A stretch of DNA of 8,957 nucleotides from Gemmatimonadota bacterium (GTDB taxonomy: Bacteria > Gemmatimonadota > Gemmatimonadetes > Gemmatimonadales > Gemmatimonadaceae): NCBI GenBank assembly GCA_031127185.1, contig JARIET010000103.1:1-8957 (forward strand), in the 5' to 3' direction. Numbering within the stretch: the stretch's first letter is position 1; each line of letters opens with the position of its first letter. The notes beneath the pieces were generated by a model. That model was given only the letters and a program-made list of their open reading frames with translations. It made no database searches and had not been told where the DNA came from. A program made the translations under genes and the position numbers. Of this stretch, positions 6,661 through 8,957 are shown in pieces.

Positions 6661-6768
6661 GAATGAGTTACCTCGGCGCGCGGGGACAGAAGGGGGGGCA
6701 CCGGACTTCGCCTAATATGGCGTGAACCCCGCCGCCAGCACACGCGGCTCGCCCCAGCGCGTCTTCGG

Positions 6769-6774
6769 TATATT
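6769..6774 (+). promoter_or_regulatory. Possible -10 element for the helicase gene (leaderless candidate)
   Basis: TATATT (5 of 6 bases matching the sigma-70 -10 consensus) ends 6 nt before the GTG start at 6781. No Shine-Dalgarno sequence lies in between. If used, transcription would begin at or next to the start codon and give a leaderless mRNA. No clear -35 hexamer is seen at the usual distance. A second AT-rich TAATAT at 6713-6718 is an alternative that would give a normal leader. Confidence 0.3.
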
Positions 6775-6780
6775 GCCGGG

Positions 6781-8856
6781 GTGACTGAAGCAGCACGACC
6801 CTACCCCGCACGCGAGCGCGTCGTCCACGCGCGCGATGCCGCGGCCAACGATGCGCTGAACGACGCGCAGGCCACTGCGGTTGCGCACGCTGCAGGGCCG
6901 CTCCTCGTTGTCGCCGGCGCGGGAACGGGAAAGACTCGAACACTGGTCCATCGCGTGGCGCGACTGCTGGCCGACGGTACGCGACCTGAGCGCATCCTGC
7001 TCCTGACTTTCACCCGCCGCGCTGCCCACGAGATGCTCTCTCGGGTCGAACGGCTGGCGGGCAGCGACGGACGCGCGGTGCACGGCGGCACTTTTCACGG
7101 CACCGCGCACCGGCTGCTCCGCCGCTTCGGCCCGCAGGCCGGCGTCGGCAGTGACTTCACCATCATGGATCAGGGCGACGCGGAAGACCTGATGCAGCTC
7201 TCGCGTGCGCATCTCGGATTCGGCGACAAGAAAAAACGGTTCCCCAAGAAGGAGACCCTGCATCACGTCTACAGCCGGCACGTGAATACGGAGATCCCAG
7301 TCCCCGCGATCCTTGCGGACGAGTATCCCCAGTTTGCCGACCACGAAGAGGCCTTCACGCGCATTTTCGTCGATTACACCTCACGAAAACAGGATCGCAA
7401 TCTGGTCGACTATGACGACCTGCTCCTTTTCTGGGCGATGCTCGTCGGCGATGCCGACGCGCCTCTGGCCGAAAAGATCGCCGGACTCTACGACCACGTG
7501 CTCGTGGACGAATACCAGGACACCAACGTCCTGCAATCGCGGATCCTGCAGGGAATGGCCCGCCGCCACCGGAACATCACCGTGGTCGGCGACGACGCGC
7601 AGAGCATCTATTCATTTCGCGGCGCCACCGTACGCAACATCCTCGACTTCCCGCGCGAGTTTGCGGGCGCCACCATCGTCGCGCTCGAGGAGAACTATCG
7701 ATCAACGCAGCCGATCCTCGATGTGACCAACACACTGATCTCGCGCGCAGAGGAGCGGTACACCAAGAACCTGCACACCCGACGACTCGGCGGCGAAAAA
7801 CCCTGGCTTGTCACCGCGCACGACGAACAGGCGCAGACACGATTCGTGGTGGACCGCATCCTGGAGCTGCACGAGGAAGGCGTACTACTGCGCGAGATGG
7901 CGGTGCTCTTTCGCGCGGGCTACATGAGCGCCGACCTCGAGATCGAACTCGCCGCCCGTCGCGTCCCCTTTGAGAAATGGGGCGGACTCAAATTTCTGGA
8001 GGCCGCGCACGTGAAGGATGTGCTCGCCTTTCTGCGCGTCGCCGAAAATCCGCGCGACGAAGTGAGCTGGTTCCGCCTCCTCCTGCTCCTCCCCGGCGTC
8101 GGCGAGACCACCGCGCGTGCCGCCATGGATCACCTCACCGCCAGCGGTTGGGGCCCGTCGGCATTCGCAGCCTACGAAGCACCCGCACGGGCGCGGGCCG
8201 CGCATCGCGCCCTCGCGCAGCTGCTCGAATCTCTGCGCAGTGCGGCCGATGCGACCGAAGGCGCCCTAAGCCGGGAAGTCGGCGCCATTCGCAAGTTCTA
8301 CGATGACATCCTGCGCGAGCGATACGACCGCGTGGAGCCACGCCTCGCGGACCTCGACCAGCTCCAAATCATCGCAGGCGGATTTCCGGACCGCGCGGCG
8401 TTCCTCTCTGCGCTCGCGCTCGAGCCGCCGCAGTCCACCCAGGACCTGGGCTTCGGTTCTGACAGCGAAGACGACGCCCTCGTGCTCTCCACCGCCCATA
8501 GCGCCAAGGGCAAGGAGTGGGACGCGGTCTTCGTGATCTGGGCCGTGGACGGCTGGATTCCGCTCGCCCGGGCGCTCGGCGACGCCGAACAGGTCGAGGA
8601 GGAACGGCGCCTGCTGTACGTCGCAATGACCCGCGCACGCAACCACCTCGCCGTCAGCTATCCGCTCAACGTCTACGACTCGCGCCGCAGCGCCGACTAC
8701 TCCATCGACCAGGTGTCGCGCTTTCTGGATCGCGGCGTACGTGAGGGAATGCAGCGCGTGGTGGTGGAAGCGCTCAAGTCACCCAGCGAAAGCGACCCGT
8801 CGACCGCGCCGGTGATTGACCTGCGCGCACTGGCGCGGGGACGGTTCGGAGCCTGA
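6781..8856 (+). CDS. UvrD/PcrA/Rep-type ATP-dependent DNA helicase (SF1A)
   Basis: This is a 691-residue 3'-5' helicase expected to act on cytoplasmic DNA in repair, replication restart or clearing of bound proteins. All SF1A motifs are present in order: Q motif LNDAQ (26-30), Walker A AGAGTGKT (45-52), motif Ia LTFTRRAAHEM (75-85), motif II DEYQD (243-247), motif III VVGDDAQSIYSFRG (268-281), motif IV ENYRST (304-309), motif V STAHSAKGKEWDAVF (570-584) and motif VI RRLLYVAMTRAR (609-620). RNLVDYDDLL (206-215) and the helical LPGVGETTARA stretch (437-447) are also typical. Only about 71 residues follow motif VI, so the C-terminal tail and Tudor-like domain of UvrD/PcrA is shortened or missing. 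The sequence alone does not separate the UvrD, PcrA and Rep subtypes, so no symbol is given. No other in-frame start lies between 6781 and the Q motif, so GTG 6781 is the start. The gene is divergent from the plug-domain gene. Confidence 0.95.
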   Translation: MTEAARPYPARERVVHARDAAANDALNDAQATAVAHAAGPLLVVAGAGTGKTRTLVHRVARLLADGTRPERILLLTFTRRAAHEMLSRVERLAGSDGRAVHGGTFHGTAHRLLRRFGPQAGVGSDFTIMDQGDAEDLMQLSRAHLGFGDKKKRFPKKETLHHVYSRHVNTEIPVPAILADEYPQFADHEEAFTRIFVDYTSRKQDRNLVDYDDLLLFWAMLVGDADAPLAEKIAGLYDHVLVDEYQDTNVLQSRILQGMARRHRNITVVGDDAQSIYSFRGATVRNILDFPREFAGATIVALEENYRSTQPILDVTNTLISRAEERYTKNLHTRRLGGEKPWLVTAHDEQAQTRFVVDRILELHEEGVLLREMAVLFRAGYMSADLEIELAARRVPFEKWGGLKFLEAAHVKDVLAFLRVAENPRDEVSWFRLLLLLPGVGETTARAAMDHLTASGWGPSAFAAYEAPARARAAHRALAQLLESLRSAADATEGALSREVGAIRKFYDDILRERYDRVEPRLADLDQLQIIAGGFPDRAAFLSALALEPPQSTQDLGFGSDSEDDALVLSTAHSAKGKEWDAVFVIWAVDGWIPLARALGDAEQVEEERRLLYVAMTRARNHLAVSYPLNVYDSRRSADYSIDQVSRFLDRGVREGMQRVVVEALKSPSESDPSTAPVIDLRALARGRFGA

Positions 8857-8859
8857 GTC

Positions 8860-8876
8860 GGCACGAAAACAGTGCC
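8860..8876. terminator. Short hairpin between convergent helicase and VOC genes
   Basis: GGCAC (8860-8864) and GTGCC (8872-8876) form a perfect 5-bp stem with a 7-nt loop, in the 29-bp gap between two convergent stop codons. The location fits a bidirectional terminator. The stem is short and neither strand has a following T-run, so the call is weak. Confidence 0.3.
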
Positions 8877-8885
8877 CAACTCTGG

Positions 8886-8957
8886 TCAGCGCTTCGCGAG
8901 TCCCTCCGTCAGCTCAATGCGCGTCCCGGCCGGGTCAATCAGGAACGCAATCTTCAG
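8886..8957 (-). CDS. VOC (glyoxalase/bleomycin-resistance) superfamily protein, C-terminal end only
   Basis: Reading the minus strand from the window edge gives 23 codons and a TGA at 8888-8886. The residues LKIAFLIDPAGTRIELTEG match the last conserved strand of vicinal-oxygen-chelate proteins (pattern F-x-x-DP-x-G-x-x-IEL), in which the glutamate is usually a metal ligand. Glyoxalase I, dioxygenases and fosfomycin or bleomycin resistance proteins all share this ending, so no specific function can be given. The rest of the gene lies beyond the right edge. It is convergent with the helicase gene. Confidence 0.75.
   Translation of the reverse strand: MKIAFLIDPAGTRIELTEGLAKR

Noticed and set aside
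6731..6748. GCCGC/GCGGC inverted repeat upstream of the helicase
   Set aside because: Only a 5-bp stem with an 8-nt loop in GC-rich DNA; no better than chance.

Overview
This is a high-GC bacterial chromosomal window with densely packed genes on both strands, short intergenic gaps and frequent GTG starts. The gene set suggests a Gemmatimonadota-like or related soil bacterium. The clues are an exported-type amidohydrolase with a Gly/Arg-rich insert, a small secreted protein made of a carboxypeptidase-regulatory-like domain plus a TonB plug with no barrel, and a Tat-exported metallo-beta-lactamase-fold protein. The phylum call is an inference from gene style; no rRNA or other phylogenetic marker is present.

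Layout, left to right: (1) the 3' part of a metal-dependent amidohydrolase gene (+, cut by the window edge, to 1078). (2) Convergent to it after 20 bp, a Tat-signal MBL-fold hydrolase (-, 1099-2025), and behind that on the same strand an M23 (LytM/MepM-like) peptidoglycan endopeptidase (-, 2141-3391). (3) A divergent intergenic region with a nested inverted repeat, then lipB, the lipoyl(octanoyl) transferase gene (+, 3528-4271). (4) Convergent to lipB, sharing a CTAG tetranucleotide that holds both stop codons, a two-gene unit read leftwards: the plug-domain protein (5834-6649) followed 6 nt later by a family-39 type membrane glycosyltransferase (4268-5827). (5) Divergent from that unit, a UvrD/PcrA/Rep-type SF1A helicase (+, 6781-8856). 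(6) At the right edge, the last 23 codons of a VOC/glyoxalase-superfamily gene (-, 8886-8957).

Functionally this is mostly housekeeping and envelope biology: lipoate attachment, cell-wall remodelling, lipid-linked sugar transfer, exported hydrolases and DNA repair. I see no mobile element, CRISPR array, tRNA/rRNA, toxin-antitoxin pair or defence cluster, and no convincing undescribed multi-gene system. The points most worth a second look are the barrel-less TonB plug protein coupled to a glycosyltransferase, the RGG-like insert in the amidohydrolase, the nested hairpin in the M23/lipB divergent region, and a possible leaderless start for the helicase. No gap without a gene exceeds 300 bases; the longest are about 115-136 bases.
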